From: Chloroflexota bacterium
Lineage (GTDB): Bacteria; Chloroflexota; UBA11872; UBA12225
Assembly: GCA_030447525.1 (NCBI GenBank)
Contig: JAUJOR010000005.1
Location: 289,307 to 353,306, forward strand
Length of the DNA: 64,000 nt
Reading direction: 5' to 3'
Made by a program: the position numbers and the translations under genes. The first letter of the stretch is position 1. Every line of letters begins with the position of its first letter. Below are positions 17,405 to 27,823 of the stretch, piece after piece. The notes beneath the pieces were generated by a model. The model was given only the letters and a program-made list of their open reading frames with translations, ran no database searches and was not told where the DNA came from.

Positions 17405-18622
17405 TTACTCCATCAAGTACTCGTGCAGACGGACGCGCTGGCTGAGCTCGCGCAGCTTGTCCAGGGCTTCGCCTTCGATCTGGCGTACCCGCTCCCGGGT
17501 AAGTCCCACCTCCAGGCCAATCTCTTGCAGGGTGCGCGGCTCGTGGCTGCCCAGGCCGTAGCGCAGCTCGAGGATCCGCCGTTCGCGGGCGGAGAGTTCA
17601 GCCAGGAGGCTCCCCACCTCCTTCTTAAGGAGCTGCCTGGTCGCCGATTCGGCCGGCTCGACGGCGTGGAGGTCCGGGACGAGGTCGGCGAGGACGGCAT
17701 CGCCGTCCTCGCCGATGGGTGCTTCCAGGGAGATCGTACCCCGGCCAGCGATCAGCAACTCGCGCACCCGGGCCACAGGGAGCTCCATCGCCTCGGCGAT
17801 CTCCTCGGCGGACGGTGCACGCCCGTAGGCCTGCTCCAGGCGCGGGATGACGCTCTTCAGCCGGCTGACCTTCTCCACGATATGCACCGGGAGGCGGATT
17901 GTCCGCGACTGGTCGGCGATGGCCCGGCTGATGGCCTGCCTAATCCACCACGTGGCGTAGGTCGAGAACTTGAATCCCCGCTCGTAGTCAAACTTCTCCA
18001 CGGCCTTCATCAGCCCCAGGTTGCCTTCCTCAATCAGGTCGAGGAGGGACAGGCCGCGCCCGATGTACTTCTTGGCCACGCTGACCACCAGGCGCAGATT
18101 GGCCTCGATCATGTGGCAGCGAGCCCCCTCGCCGGCGGCGGCCACGCCGCGAAGCTCCAGGCGCTGTTCACGGGGGAGCTCTGGGTCGGCCAGCAGCTCC
18201 AGGGCCATGCGGCCCCGCTCGATCGACCGGGCCAGCTCCACCTCTTGCTGGGCGTTGAGCAGGGTGACACGCCCGATCTCACGCAGGTACATCCGTACCG
18301 AGTCGTCGCCCTCCAAGGGCTCGTCGAGGGCGCCGGCAGGAGGGGCGATCAAAGAAAGGCCGGAGCCTTCCACGGCGCCCCCCGCCACTCCTTCCAGATC
18401 CAGGGACATACCACCGACCACCGGAGAGCCATTGAGCTCGATGCTGTCCGGCTCCCCGGCCGCCAGGTCCACCGTCCCCAGCGCGGACGCCGGGCGTGGA
18501 TGACGCCACGGCATCAGCCGTCGCTGCAGCAACGGGTCGAGGTCAGGCGGGGCATCAGACGGCGCCATGCCGGGTGCCCCCGAGTCCGGGGTGGTCAGGC
18601 CGGCCCCTGGTAGCGGCTCCAT
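17405..18622 (-). CDS. rpoD: RNA polymerase primary-type sigma factor (sigma-70)
   Basis: Directs RNA polymerase to promoters. After an acidic N-terminus come region 1.2 ([16 protein letters not shown]), region 2 ([35 protein letters not shown] and [15 protein letters not shown]), region 3 and region 4 with its helix-turn-helix ([17 protein letters not shown]). The region 1.2 and 2.4 signatures are those of group 1/2 factors. The ATG at 18622 is used, but a TTG nine bases earlier is closer to the best upstream GGGAGA. A strong hairpin lies in its leader at 18684-18710. It is divergent from acpP. Confidence 0.93.
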   Translation of the reverse strand: MEPLPGAGLTTPDSGAPGMAPSDAPPDLDPLLQRRLMPWRHPRPASALGTVDLAAGEPDSIELNGSPVVGGMSLDLEGVAGGAVEGSGLSLIAPPAGALDEPLEGDDSVRMYLREIGRVTLLNAQQEVELARSIERGRMALELLADPELPREQRLELRGVAAAGEGARCHMIEANLRLVVSVAKKYIGRGLSLLDLIEEGNLGLMKAVEKFDYERGFKFSTYATWWIRQAISRAIADQSRTIRLPVHIVEKVSRLKSVIPRLEQAYGRAPSAEEIAEAMELPVARVRELLIAGRGTISLEAPIGEDGDAVLADLVPDLHAVEPAESATRQLLKKEVGSLLAELSARERRILELRYGLGSHEPRTLQEIGLEVGLTRERVRQIEGEALDKLRELSQRVRLHEYLME

Positions 18623-18683
18623 CAAGGCCAAGCGCACTCTCCCAGTTGAGCCACCGTGGATCAACGCGCCCGGTCTAGAAAAC

Positions 18684-18710
18684 AGGCGCACTTGCGTCCC
18701 AAGTGCGCCT
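18684..18710 (-). terminator. Terminator-like hairpin in sigma-factor leader
   Basis: AGGCGCACTTG and CAAGTGCGCCT form a perfect 11-bp stem with a five-base loop. On the minus strand the stem is followed by GTTTTC, so it resembles an intrinsic terminator. No minus-strand gene ends just upstream, so it would act inside the rpoD leader as an attenuator. An alternative partner for one arm lies near the start codon (see findings). Confidence 0.6.
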
Positions 18711-18930
18711 ACCGAACGTTCAGCGTGTTGTCCACCTCGCCGTCAACGCTGATGGCGAGTACACTCCCTAGCTACCAGGTAACCATAGCATGGCCTCAGT
18801 TTTGATGTCAAACCTGGACCGGCCAGCGGCCCTGCTACGTCGCCAGCCGGACGCGCCTGGCGTGGGTGTATACTTCCGCCCATCCTCGCCGCCACTCGCG
18901 CCCAGGACAACTCAGATACGGGGCCATACT

Positions 18931-19173
18931 ATGAACGATAACGTCACATTTGAACGCTTGCAAGACATCATTGCCGAAACCTTGAAAGTAGACAAAGAGC
19001 GAGTCACGGCTGAAGCCTCGTTTCAAGATGATCTCAAGGCCGACTCCCTCGATCTGGTTGAGTTGATCATGGCCTTTGAGGACGAGTACGGCGTAGAGAT
19101 ACCCGACGAAGACGCGCAGAAGATTCGCACCGTTGGTCAAGCCCTGGAGTACGTCCAAGCGCACGGCAAGTAA
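18931..19173 (+). CDS. acpP: Acyl carrier protein
   Basis: 80 residues, the usual size. It carries growing acyl chains in fatty acid synthesis on a phosphopantetheine arm. The attachment site is DSLDLVEL with Ser39. The fold is otherwise typical and acidic ([21 protein letters not shown]). It stands alone with the sigma gene divergent upstream; a TATACT box at about 18868 is a plausible -10. The usual fab neighbours are absent here. Confidence 0.95.
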   Translation: MNDNVTFERLQDIIAETLKVDKERVTAEASFQDDLKADSLDLVELIMAFEDEYGVEIPDEDAQKIRTVGQALEYVQAHGK

Positions 19174-19236
19174 GCCGCCCCGTGTGCGGCGTTCCTGACC
19201 GGCCCGCGCCCCCCGAGGCCGGCGCCGGTGGCGACC

Positions 19237-20229
19237 TCAGGCCGATGAAGGCGGGTGCATCTCTGGCGGTGCGCTGACCGTCCGCTGTCTCCAATAGTGC
19301 AGCAGGTCGGCCAGGGTCTCCTGGAGAGGGATGCTGGGCGCCCAGCCGGTGAGTGACCGTAGGCGCCGGGAGTCGCACAGTTGCACGGGGACGTCCAGCG
19401 GGCGCATCCGCCCGGCGTCCTCTCGAATACGAAACGGGACGCGACTGAGGCCGGCAAGGATGCCGAGGACGTCTGCCATGCGCCACCCCTGGCCGCTGCC
19501 CACGTTGTACACCTCCCCGGGATGCCCTTGGGTCGCCGCCAGGAAATAGGCCCGCACGACGTCGCGCACGTCGGTGAAGTCCCTCACGGCGGTCAAGTTC
19601 CCTACCGGCATCACCGGGGGCGCCATGCCCGCCTCAATCTCCGCCACCTGGCGGGCAAACCAGCTCGGCGCGAACTGCTCGCTTTGCCGCGGCCCGGTGT
19701 GATTAAAGGGACGTACGCGCACGGCCAGGAGCCGGTGAGAGACGGCGTACTGGTAGGCCATCAGGTCCTGGGCCACCTTGCTCACGCCATAGGGATCGAT
19801 GGGGCGCAGGGGCACGTCCTCATGCACGGGATTCTCTTCCGCACGTACCTGCCCGTACTCCGCCGCCGACCCCACCACCAGCAGGCGCGCCTCCGGCCGG
19901 TGCCGCAAGACGGCCTGGACGAGGTGGAGCTGTCCAATGGCGTTGTCCAGGAAAGTACCTACCGGATCCTCGAACGAGAGGGGTACAAAGGCCTGGCCGC
20001 CGAGGTGAAAGACCACCTCCGGCTCGGCATCGGCAACGGCTCGATCGACGGCGGCGGGGTCGCGCAGGTCGCCGTGCAGGAAGCGCACGCCTGCGGCGAA
20101 CGTGGTGGCGTGTCCCAGGCGCGCCGGATCCCGAACTAGCCCCGTGACCTCCACGCCCCCTTGCGCCAGGCAATGCTCGGCCAGGAAGCTGCCGACGAAG
20201 CCGCTGATCCCGGTGATCAGGACGCGCAT
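19237..20229 (-). CDS. GDP-6-deoxy-D-mannose reductase-like SDR
   Basis: 330-residue extended SDR. The NAD(P)-binding motif ITGISGFVGSF opens the protein, the catalytic SAAEYG and YGVSK follow, and RPFNHTGPRQ is typical of GDP-4-keto-6-deoxy-mannose reductases (Rmd) and GDP-mannose 4,6-dehydratase relatives. It probably makes a deoxy sugar for surface glycans. The ATG at 20229 opens on MRVLITG. A conserved 96-nt element lies about 90 bases upstream, as it does for ppc. Confidence 0.8.
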   Translation of the reverse strand: MRVLITGISGFVGSFLAEHCLAQGGVEVTGLVRDPARLGHATTFAAGVRFLHGDLRDPAAVDRAVADAEPEVVFHLGGQAFVPLSFEDPVGTFLDNAIGQLHLVQAVLRHRPEARLLVVGSAAEYGQVRAEENPVHEDVPLRPIDPYGVSKVAQDLMAYQYAVSHRLLAVRVRPFNHTGPRQSEQFAPSWFARQVAEIEAGMAPPVMPVGNLTAVRDFTDVRDVVRAYFLAATQGHPGEVYNVGSGQGWRMADVLGILAGLSRVPFRIREDAGRMRPLDVPVQLCDSRRLRSLTGWAPSIPLQETLADLLHYWRQRTVSAPPEMHPPSSA

Positions 20230-20320
20230 CAGGCCGGCCCTGACTGCCGCGTCCTGATCACCGGCAGCGACCCGGAACAGGCACGGGAAGAGCAAGACAT
20301 TGGCGCCCGGGCTCGGTCAG

Positions 20321-20416
20321 CACTGGTTAGAACACGGACCATCGTTCCACCGGCCGGGCGCTACGGCGTTTCGATCTTCTTCGGTGCTGGTGCCCCGCCG
20401 GGCACAAGAGACTCAA
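20321..20416 (-). other. Conserved 96-nt intergenic element, copy B (metK to reductase gap)
   Basis: Second copy of the element at 13801-13896. On the minus strand it contains GTGCCCGGCGGGGCAC, a perfect 6-bp hairpin with a four-base loop, then GCCGTAGCGCCCGGC, which can form another small stem. It begins about 20 bases after the metK stop. Confidence 0.7.
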
Positions 20417-20438
20417 GCGTGAGCACCCAGCGCTTCGG

Positions 20439-21677
20439 TCAGGCCGTTACCAGCGACTGCCCGGCAGCGGCTCGGAGTTGCTCGGCCCTATCTGTCCGCT
20501 CCCAGGGTACGTCTATGTCCGTGCGCCCGAAGTGGCCGTAGGCCGCCGTCTCCTGATAGATCGGCCGGCGCAGGCGCAGGTCGCGGATAATGGCCCCCGG
20601 GCGGAGATCGAAGTGGGTCTCGATCAGGTCTACGATGGCCTCGTCTTGCACCTTGCCGGTGCCAAATGTCTCTACGCTGACAGAGATGGGGCGGGCCACC
20701 CCGATGGCGTAGGCCAGCTGCACCTCGAACCGCTCGGCCAAGCCGGCGGCCACCACGTTCTTGGCCACGTAGCGCGCGGCGTAGGCCCCCGTACGGTCTA
20801 CCTTCGTCGGGTCCTTCCCGGAAAAGGCCCCACCCCCATGGCGGGCGACGCCGCCGTAGCTGTCCACGATGATCTTGCGTCCGGTGAGTCCCGAGTCTCC
20901 CCGTGGCCCGCCGATGACGAAGCGCCCGGTGGGGTTGATCAAGATGCGTGTCTCGGCGTCCAACAGGTGCCCGGGCACCACCTCGCGGACGATGGCCTGC
21001 TCCACGTCATGCCGGATCCGCTCCTGGTCGACGTCCGGGTCGTGCTGGGTGGAGACGACCACTGTGTCGACGCGCACCGGCTTGCCGTAGGCGTACTGCA
21101 CCGTAACCTGGCTCTTCCCGTCTGGACGGAGGTAAGGGATCAGCTTGCCCTTGCGCGCCTCCGCCAGGGTCCGGCAGAGGTCCTGCGCCAGGGCGATGGT
21201 CAGGGGCATGCCCTGGCTCGTCTCATTGCAGGCGAAGCCCACCATCATGCCCTGGTCGCCGGCGCCGACCGCTTCCACCTCGGCGTCGGTCATCTCCCCG
21301 GTGCGGTCCTCCAGGGAGTGGTCGACGCCCATGGCGATGTCTGCGCTCTGGCCGCTGATGTGCACGTCGATCTGGCACTGGTCGGTTGCGCCCAGCTCGC
21401 TGCGGGTGTAGCCGATCTTGCGCAGCACGCCCCGCACCAGGTCCCTGACCACGTCATCCGGTGGACGGGGCGTGACCTCGCCGTAGACGGCCACCCAGTC
21501 ATAGCCGTCCCCGGACTTCGCCGATGCCTCGCAGGCGACGCGACCGGACGGGTCTTGCCTCAGGCACCAGTCCAGCACCGCGTCCGAGATCTGGTCGCAG
21601 AGCTTATCCGGGTGTCCTTCGGTCACCGATTCGGAGGTGAAAAAGAACCTGGGGGACTTCATGAAGGTGGTGGTCAA
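20439..21677 (-). CDS. metK: S-adenosylmethionine synthetase
   Basis: Makes SAM from methionine and ATP. Signature motifs are [15 protein letters not shown] near the N-terminus, [16 protein letters not shown] in the middle and [15 protein letters not shown]. About 412 residues, the normal length. The TTG at 21677 is chosen because GGAGAG sits six bases upstream; an ATG five codons later lacks such a site. It is the last gene of the minus-strand run apt-mtnP-pfkB-ahcY-metK, which recycles both SAM by-products. Confidence 0.96.
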   Translation of the reverse strand: MTTTFMKSPRFFFTSESVTEGHPDKLCDQISDAVLDWCLRQDPSGRVACEASAKSGDGYDWVAVYGEVTPRPPDDVVRDLVRGVLRKIGYTRSELGATDQCQIDVHISGQSADIAMGVDHSLEDRTGEMTDAEVEAVGAGDQGMMVGFACNETSQGMPLTIALAQDLCRTLAEARKGKLIPYLRPDGKSQVTVQYAYGKPVRVDTVVVSTQHDPDVDQERIRHDVEQAIVREVVPGHLLDAETRILINPTGRFVIGGPRGDSGLTGRKIIVDSYGGVARHGGGAFSGKDPTKVDRTGAYAARYVAKNVVAAGLAERFEVQLAYAIGVARPISVSVETFGTGKVQDEAIVDLIETHFDLRPGAIIRDLRLRRPIYQETAAYGHFGRTDIDVPWERTDRAEQLRAAAGQSLVTA

Positions 21678-21764
21678 GTCTTGCTCTCCTACATAAGTCT
21701 TCAAGTCGCAGGTCTTACGTCGTTAGCCCCAGTATCACTCCGCCGTTCGGGCCGACCCCGGCGT

Positions 21765-21797
21765 CAGACTTGAGACATGGGACGTGAGACTTGAGAC
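21765..21797. repeat. Direct repeat AGACTTGAGAC in ahcY-metK gap
   Basis: AGACTTGAGAC occurs at 21766-21776 and again at 21787-21797, a period of 21 bases, with a related inverted GACTTGAAGACTT near 21702-21714 on the minus strand. Two helical turns of spacing would suit a dimeric regulator binding ahead of metK. The second copy abuts the ahcY stop. Confidence 0.45.
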
Positions 21798-23084
<1,287 letters not shown>

Positions 23085-23100
23085 CTACCCTTCCACGAAG

Positions 23101-24021
23101 CTACACTTCGTCGAAGAACGTAAACTCGCGGAATTCGCGGTACCGCTTTTGGATTTCATCGCCGGTAACGCTGGCCAGGCGAGCGACACTAAAGTCCTCC
23201 ACCGTGAACGACGCCACGACGCTCCCGTACACCAGCGCGCGCCGTAAGTGTGCCATAGAGAGATCGCCCTGCCGGGCCAGGTAGCCGAGAAAGCCCCCGG
23301 CAAAGGAGTCCCCGGCGCCGGTGGGGTCCTTGACCTCCTCCAAGGGATAGGCAGGGCAGTAGAAGAAACGGCCTTCGTGAAGCAGCACCGCCCCGTACTC
23401 CCCCTTCTTGATGATCAACACGCGCGGGCCCAGGGCCATGATCTCGCGGGCGCCCTGCAGGAGATTCGGGGTGTCCGCGTACTGGCGCACCTCCTCCTCG
23501 TTCATCAGCACGATATCCACGCGCGAGAGGGCCTCTGTCAGAGCGTCGCGTGCCCCGGAGATCCAGAAGTTCATCGAGTCCAGCATCGTCACGCGGGGCC
23601 GGCGTACCTGCTCTAGGACCTCTAGTTGCAGCACGGGATCGATGTTGGCCAGAAAAAGAAACTCCGCCTCCCGGAACGACTCTGGGAGCCGGGGGTGAAA
23701 CTCGGCCAGCACGTTCAGCTGCGTCTCCAGCGTGTCCCGGCGGTTCATGTCGAAGTGGTACCGGCCGGTCCACCGGAAGCACCGCCCCGGCAAGACTTGC
23801 AGGCCGGCCAGATCGGCCCCACGGCTGGAGAGCAGATCGCGGTGCTGGCTCGGAAAGTCCTCGCCCACCACGCTTACCAGCTGCGTCCCCGTGTCCAGGG
23901 CCGCCGCCGCCGCCACGAAGTAGGCGGCGGATCCCCCTAGGGTCTCCTCGACGCGCCCGAACGGCGTCTCTACCGTATCCAGCCCCACCGTCCCCACGCA
24001 GACGATCATCGGTCTAGTCAA
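23101..24021 (-). CDS. PfkB-family kinase, possibly adenosine kinase
   Basis: 306-residue ribokinase-like sugar/nucleoside kinase. The C-terminal PfkB signature DPTGAGDSFAGGF holds the catalytic Asp and anion hole, and the N-terminal GGSAAYFVAAAAAL substrate motif is also present. The genes either side produce adenosine (AhcY) and process methylthioadenosine (MtnP), so adenosine is the most likely substrate, though this is inferred from position. The start is a TTG with GAGGA seven bases upstream; an ATG four codons later is possible. Confidence 0.85.
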   Translation of the reverse strand: MTRPMIVCVGTVGLDTVETPFGRVEETLGGSAAYFVAAAAALDTGTQLVSVVGEDFPSQHRDLLSSRGADLAGLQVLPGRCFRWTGRYHFDMNRRDTLETQLNVLAEFHPRLPESFREAEFLFLANIDPVLQLEVLEQVRRPRVTMLDSMNFWISGARDALTEALSRVDIVLMNEEEVRQYADTPNLLQGAREIMALGPRVLIIKKGEYGAVLLHEGRFFYCPAYPLEEVKDPTGAGDSFAGGFLGYLARQGDLSMAHLRRALVYGSVVASFTVEDFSVARLASVTGDEIQKRYREFREFTFFDEV

Positions 24022-24109
24022 TGGCGTTCCTCACCGGTGCGCCTCAACCTGTCTCGCCGCCGGCGGTGGGCTGGTGCCCCTGACCGGCGGGTACAACGCG
24101 TCCGGCCGC

Positions 24110-24994
24110 TCACAGGTACTTGTCGAGGAGGGGGGCCAGCCGGGAGCGGGCCTCCTCCGGGATGCGCTCCCGCTGGGTGATGATGGCGCCCTCCAGCGCC
24201 GTGGCGCAAGGGCAGGTGCGCTCCCCCGGCACGGCGGGCAGCGCGGCGCGGATGATCCGCTTGCCGGACTCCACGTTGGCCAGGAGGTTGCGCACCACCA
24301 GCTCGACGGAGACCGGCGCGGCCGTCTCGTGCCAGACGTCGTAGTCCGTGGCCAAGGCCAGCGTGGCGTAGCAGATCTCCGCCTCCCGGGCCAGCTTGGC
24401 CTCCGGTAAGGCCGTCATCCCAATCACATCTACGCCCCAGGTGCGGTAGATGCGCGACTCGGCGCGGGTGGAAAACTGAGGTCCCTCAATGCATACATAC
24501 GTCCCGCCCTTGTGGACGCGTGTCCCCGCCTGACCGGCGGCTCTGAAGAGGACGTCGCTCAGGGCCGGACAAAAGGGATCGGCGAACCCCACGTGGGCCA
24601 CGATCCCCTGGTCGAAGAACGTGCTCGGCCGGGCCCTGGTACGGTCAAAGAGCTGGTCAGGGATGACCACGTCCAGCGGGGCGATAGATTCGCGCATGCT
24701 CCCGCAGGCGCTCACGGAGATGATCCACTCCACGCCCAGGCGCTTCAAGGCCAAGATGTTGGCCCGCGCCGGCACCTCGCCGGGTGAGAAGCGGTGGCCC
24801 CGGCCGTGACGGGGGAGAAAGGCCACCGGCAGGCCGGCAAGCCGGCCGGTGATGATCGCGTCACTCGGCTGCCCGAAGGGGGTCTGCAGCTGCACCTCGC
24901 GATGGCCCTGGAGATCGGGGAAGTCGTAGAACCCGCTCCCGCCAATGATGGCCACACGCGCGCCGGTCAGCTCCATCATCTCCTTCGTCTCCAT
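24110..24994 (-). CDS. mtnP: S-methyl-5'-thioadenosine phosphorylase
   Basis: Phosphorolyses methylthioadenosine to adenine and 5-methylthioribose-1-phosphate. 294 residues. Motifs: IIGGSGFYDFPDL at the start, LPRHGRGHRFSP, IEGPQFSTRAES (phosphate and substrate binding) and LALATDYD, the Asp pair that selects 6-amino purines. A second ATG six codons in is preceded by AAGGAG, so either could be used. Adenine released would feed the upstream apt gene product. Confidence 0.93.
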   Translation of the reverse strand: METKEMMELTGARVAIIGGSGFYDFPDLQGHREVQLQTPFGQPSDAIITGRLAGLPVAFLPRHGRGHRFSPGEVPARANILALKRLGVEWIISVSACGSMRESIAPLDVVIPDQLFDRTRARPSTFFDQGIVAHVGFADPFCPALSDVLFRAAGQAGTRVHKGGTYVCIEGPQFSTRAESRIYRTWGVDVIGMTALPEAKLAREAEICYATLALATDYDVWHETAAPVSVELVVRNLLANVESGKRIIRAALPAVPGERTCPCATALEGAIITQRERIPEEARSRLAPLLDKYL

Positions 24995-25077
24995 ATGCGA
25001 TAGGCGCGCTGGTATAGCAAAATCCCTGCCCCTGCGTCGGCCCTACGACGACCTCTCCGCGCCTACCAGCAGAGCGC

Positions 25078-25107
25078 CAGGGATGCTTCGCTGCGCTCAG
25101 AATGACA
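25078..25107 (+). repeat. Interspersed repeat GATGCTTCGCTGCGCTCAGAATGACA
   Basis: This short sequence is of the kind repeated in many unrelated bacterial genomes between genes (consensus about GAT-CTTCGCTGCGCTCAG-ATGACA). It is followed by GACAACG-TCT-CGTTGTC (25104-25120), a 7-bp hairpin. It lies in the mtnP-apt gap (24995-25195), which otherwise holds no gene. Confidence 0.5.
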
Positions 25108-25195
25108 ACGTCTCGTTGTCGTAGTTGCGCTGCAACGTCGGTTTCCGGATTGTAATGAGGCAGACCCGGGTATCCGAGGGAGTGTCGTTGCGGTG

Positions 25196-25744
25196 TTAGA
25201 ATTGCACCAGGGATACGAGCTCATAGTCCTTGATGCGCCCTCGGCCCTGCAGGAAGGTCAGCTCCACTACCACGGCAATGCCGGTCACCGTCCCTCCCAG
25301 GGCCACGACGAGGTGCGCCGCCGCTGCCGCCGACCCGCCGGTGGCCAGGACGTCGTCCACGATCAGGACGCGGTGTCCGGGCTCAATGGCGTCACGGTGC
25401 ACCTCCAGGACATTGGAGCCATACTCCAGGTCGTACTCCCGTTTGATGGCCAGCGCCGGGAGCTTGCCCGGCTTGCGCACGGGGACGAATCCGGCCCCCA
25501 GGTGATACGCCACGGGGGCGGCGAAGATGAAGCCCCGCGACTCGATCCCTACGACGCGGTCGATCCCGGCGCCACGGTAGCCTTCGGTCAGGCGGTCGAT
25601 CACCAGGCGCAACGCCGGACCGTGCTTGACCAGCGTGGTGATGTCCTTGAACACGATCCCCGGCTGTGGGAAGTCCGGCACCTCGCGGATCATCCCGGCC
25701 AGGTCGATGTCTCCCCTGACGCCCTCGTTCCCCTGCGTCTCCAT
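25196..25744 (-). CDS. apt: Adenine phosphoribosyltransferase
   Basis: Converts adenine plus PRPP to AMP. 182 residues, the normal length. The N-terminal REVPDFPQPGIVFKDITTL, the flexible-loop ESRGFIFAAPVAYHLG and the PRPP-binding LIVDDVLATGGSAAAAAH are all typical. It is first in the SAM/purine recycling run and would reclaim adenine made by MtnP. Confidence 0.96.
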   Translation of the reverse strand: METQGNEGVRGDIDLAGMIREVPDFPQPGIVFKDITTLVKHGPALRLVIDRLTEGYRGAGIDRVVGIESRGFIFAAPVAYHLGAGFVPVRKPGKLPALAIKREYDLEYGSNVLEVHRDAIEPGHRVLIVDDVLATGGSAAAAAHLVVALGGTVTGIAVVVELTFLQGRGRIKDYELVSLVQF

Positions 25745-25821
25745 CGGCGCACCCCTCGTCGTCCTCTGTCGCCCTTCTCACAGCCGGCGTCAGGACGTTA
25801 CTATGGATCAATGGTACTGGC

Positions 25822-26712
25822 ATGAACACCTCCACTCGTCACCCGCGCCGGGAAGCGATTGCCCTATCCGTGGCCTCGTTTGCCACCGCCTGCAGCCCCC
25901 GTTGGGCCCCTACTGGACCTGGGGCAGACGCCGGGAAGGGGATGCGCATCCAGCCGGTCGTCCCCAATACCGACCTGGCCGTGGGGCTGAACCGCTTCTC
26001 CCTGGGCGTCCTGCAGATCGCGCGGGGGGCGCCGGCGCCGGTGCCGGTGGCTGACGCCAACCTGGCCCTGCGCTTCTTTTTTCCTCTTGAGCCCCAACCG
26101 GTTGCCCGAGGCGAGGCCAAGCCCCAGTTCCGCTTTGTCGAGGACCGGCGCAAGGGCCTCTACGTCGCCCAGGTGCAGTTCGACCACCCCGGGACATGGG
26201 GAGTGGAGGTCAACGGTACGTTAGGCGATCAATCCCTGGCTACAGCCGGGGCCCAGTTCACCGTGAAGCCCCGAGGGGACACCCCGGCCATCAACGCCCC
26301 TGCCCCGCGGAGCCGCAATCTCACCCGCTATGACGTAGACGACATCCGCAAGATCGACTCGGGCAGCACGCCGAACGACATGCACGAGCTGACCATTGCC
26401 GAGGCCATTGCGCAGGGCAAGCCCCTGGTCATCCTGTTCGCCAGTCCCGGCTTTTGCGTTACCCAGACCTGTGCCCCGCAGCTCGGCGAGGTGCAGCGCC
26501 TCAAGGCCAGGTATGGGCAGCAGGCCAACTTTATCCACATCGAGATCTTCAAGGATCCAATGAGCCGCACTCCCTATGAAACGGTGACCGAGTGGGGCCT
26601 GACGAGCGAGCCCTGGGTCTTCCTGGTGGATAGTGCCGGCCTGGTTGCGGCCAAGTTCGAGGGACCTGCCCCTTTCGCCGAGCTGGAGCCGGCCCTGCAG
26701 CGTCTGCTCTAG
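25822..26712 (+). CDS. Lipoprotein with C-terminal thioredoxin-like domain
   Basis: 296 residues. A short N-terminal hydrophobic segment ends in the lipobox-like FATACS, predicting lipid attachment at the Cys near residue 24. A middle beta-rich domain (residues about 45-155) has an Ig-like look (YVAQVQFDHPGTWGVEV). The C-terminal domain (about 185-296) is thioredoxin-like: LVILFASPGFCVTQTC, then NFIHIEIF and EPWVFLVDSAG. The spacing CVTQTC is not the classical CxxC, so disulfide exchange is uncertain; SCO/peroxiredoxin-like folds have similar variants. Confidence 0.75.
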   Translation: MNTSTRHPRREAIALSVASFATACSPRWAPTGPGADAGKGMRIQPVVPNTDLAVGLNRFSLGVLQIARGAPAPVPVADANLALRFFFPLEPQPVARGEAKPQFRFVEDRRKGLYVAQVQFDHPGTWGVEVNGTLGDQSLATAGAQFTVKPRGDTPAINAPAPRSRNLTRYDVDDIRKIDSGSTPNDMHELTIAEAIAQGKPLVILFASPGFCVTQTCAPQLGEVQRLKARYGQQANFIHIEIFKDPMSRTPYETVTEWGLTSEPWVFLVDSAGLVAAKFEGPAPFAELEPALQRLL

Positions 26713-26864
26713 AGCGTCTGCTCTGGTGCAGGTGGATCACACGACGCGCTGTCCGCGTCCCCGGGGCGCCAGATCAGCGAGGGCATCTGGGGCTCCAACG
26801 CCCCAGAGGTTGGAGGGAGCGGGCCCAGCCGGTCTCCCTGTCTCCCTCCCCGGGGCCGCGGACG

Positions 26865-27245
26865 TCAGTCGTCCAGACGCACGGCCAGGAGCGCGTCGCC
26901 CTCCTGGCGATAAGAGACGGTCACCGCCTGTCCGAAGGTCATGTGCTCGCGCAGGTGCCCGGGGGTCCAGTCTATCGACGGGTGGACTCGGAAGCGTAGC
27001 TCTCGGCCGTCTTCGGCCCGGAGCGTGATGAACTCGGCATGCCCGATGTCGCGCGCCACTACCTCCGTGATGGCCCCGCGCACGCGTCCCTCCCCTCGGC
27101 TCGCGGCGTAGGTGTACCCCGTCCAGGCCAGGAGGCTCATCCCGGCGACGATCGCCGCCGAGCCGGCGGCCCGCCGGGCCATGACCCGCCGATCGCCCGG
27201 CGGGCCGGGACGATGGGGCCGCCGGGGTGGCCGAGTGGGCTCCAC
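26865..27245 (-). CDS. Small membrane-anchored hypothetical protein
   Basis: 126 residues. A Pro/Arg-rich N-terminus precedes one hydrophobic helix (AGSAAIVAGMSLLAWTGYTYAA), then a beta-rich domain of about 75 residues (GAITEVVARDIGHAEFITLRAEDGRELRFRVHP) resembling an OB-like fold. It starts nine bases downstream of the 27255-27776 gene and is probably co-transcribed with it. Not recognised as a named family. Confidence 0.55.
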   Translation of the reverse strand: MEPTRPPRRPHRPGPPGDRRVMARRAAGSAAIVAGMSLLAWTGYTYAASRGEGRVRGAITEVVARDIGHAEFITLRAEDGRELRFRVHPSIDWTPGHLREHMTFGQAVTVSYRQEGDALLAVRLDD

Positions 27246-27254
27246 AACGGGATT

Positions 27255-27776
27255 CTACGCCGGTGGCCACTCCAGCGGATCGTCTGGGACGCGGTCGGGC
27301 TCTAGCTCCCCACTGCGCACGTGGAGACACCAACGCCGGTGTCCCACGAGAGCCTCCTGGCGACAGCTGAAGCGCTGGCCATGGCCGGTGGGAAAGCCGC
27401 GGATGCCGGCGCGGGCGGTGTAGAAGACCTGCGTCTCGTAGCGTCCATCCGGGGGCGGCGCCACCGCGCCGAGTGCCGGCTCCACCGGCACGTCCTCGCC
27501 GTCGGATGAAGGGGGAGCCAGGCCCTGGTCGTAGTAGCGGTCGCTGGTGCATACCAGCCAAGGCCGGCCACCGGGGTCGTGCACCACGGTCTCGTCCAGC
27601 GCGTCCGGGTGGCTGGCCCAAGACGGCGGTAACTTGACCCGGGTCAAGCGTCTGTCGCTGCGCTCACCTACCACTCGTCCCTGCCGTCCGGTGGAGTATA
27701 GCTCCGCGAGCGACGCCGACATCTCGATGGCCAGGGAGACTCCCCCTGACCGGCGGACGCCTCCGGCGCGGCCCAT
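27255..27776 (-). CDS. Hypothetical protein
   Basis: 173 residues, not recognised. It has the segment RPWLVCTSDRYYDQGLAPP and several aromatic and Cys residues toward the end (FSCRQEALVGHRRWCLHVRSG). Codon use and reading-frame openness support a gene, and it pairs with the membrane protein just downstream. A run of three 14-base repeats containing AAGGAGAT lies ahead of the ATG and may supply its ribosome binding site. The N-terminal 20 residues may be over-called. Confidence 0.5.
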   Translation of the reverse strand: MGRAGGVRRSGGVSLAIEMSASLAELYSTGRQGRVVGERSDRRLTRVKLPPSWASHPDALDETVVHDPGGRPWLVCTSDRYYDQGLAPPSSDGEDVPVEPALGAVAPPPDGRYETQVFYTARAGIRGFPTGHGQRFSCRQEALVGHRRWCLHVRSGELEPDRVPDDPLEWPPA

Positions 27777-27780
27777 CGGT

Positions 27781-27823
27781 GTGGTGATCTCCTTGTGGTG
27801 ATCTCCTTGTGGTGATCTCCTGG
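27781..27823. repeat. 14-base tandem repeat, three copies
   Basis: GTGGTGATCTCCTT is repeated three times in tandem (last copy with one or two changes). On the minus strand each unit reads AAGGAGATCACCAC, so three Shine-Dalgarno-like AAGGAG motifs stand in line before the gene ending at 27776. Confidence 0.85.

Noticed and set aside
20321..21797. SAM riboswitch for metK
   Set aside because: The 96-nt element is downstream of metK, and the metK leader lacks SAM-I, SAM-II or SAM-IV core sequences that I can recognise.
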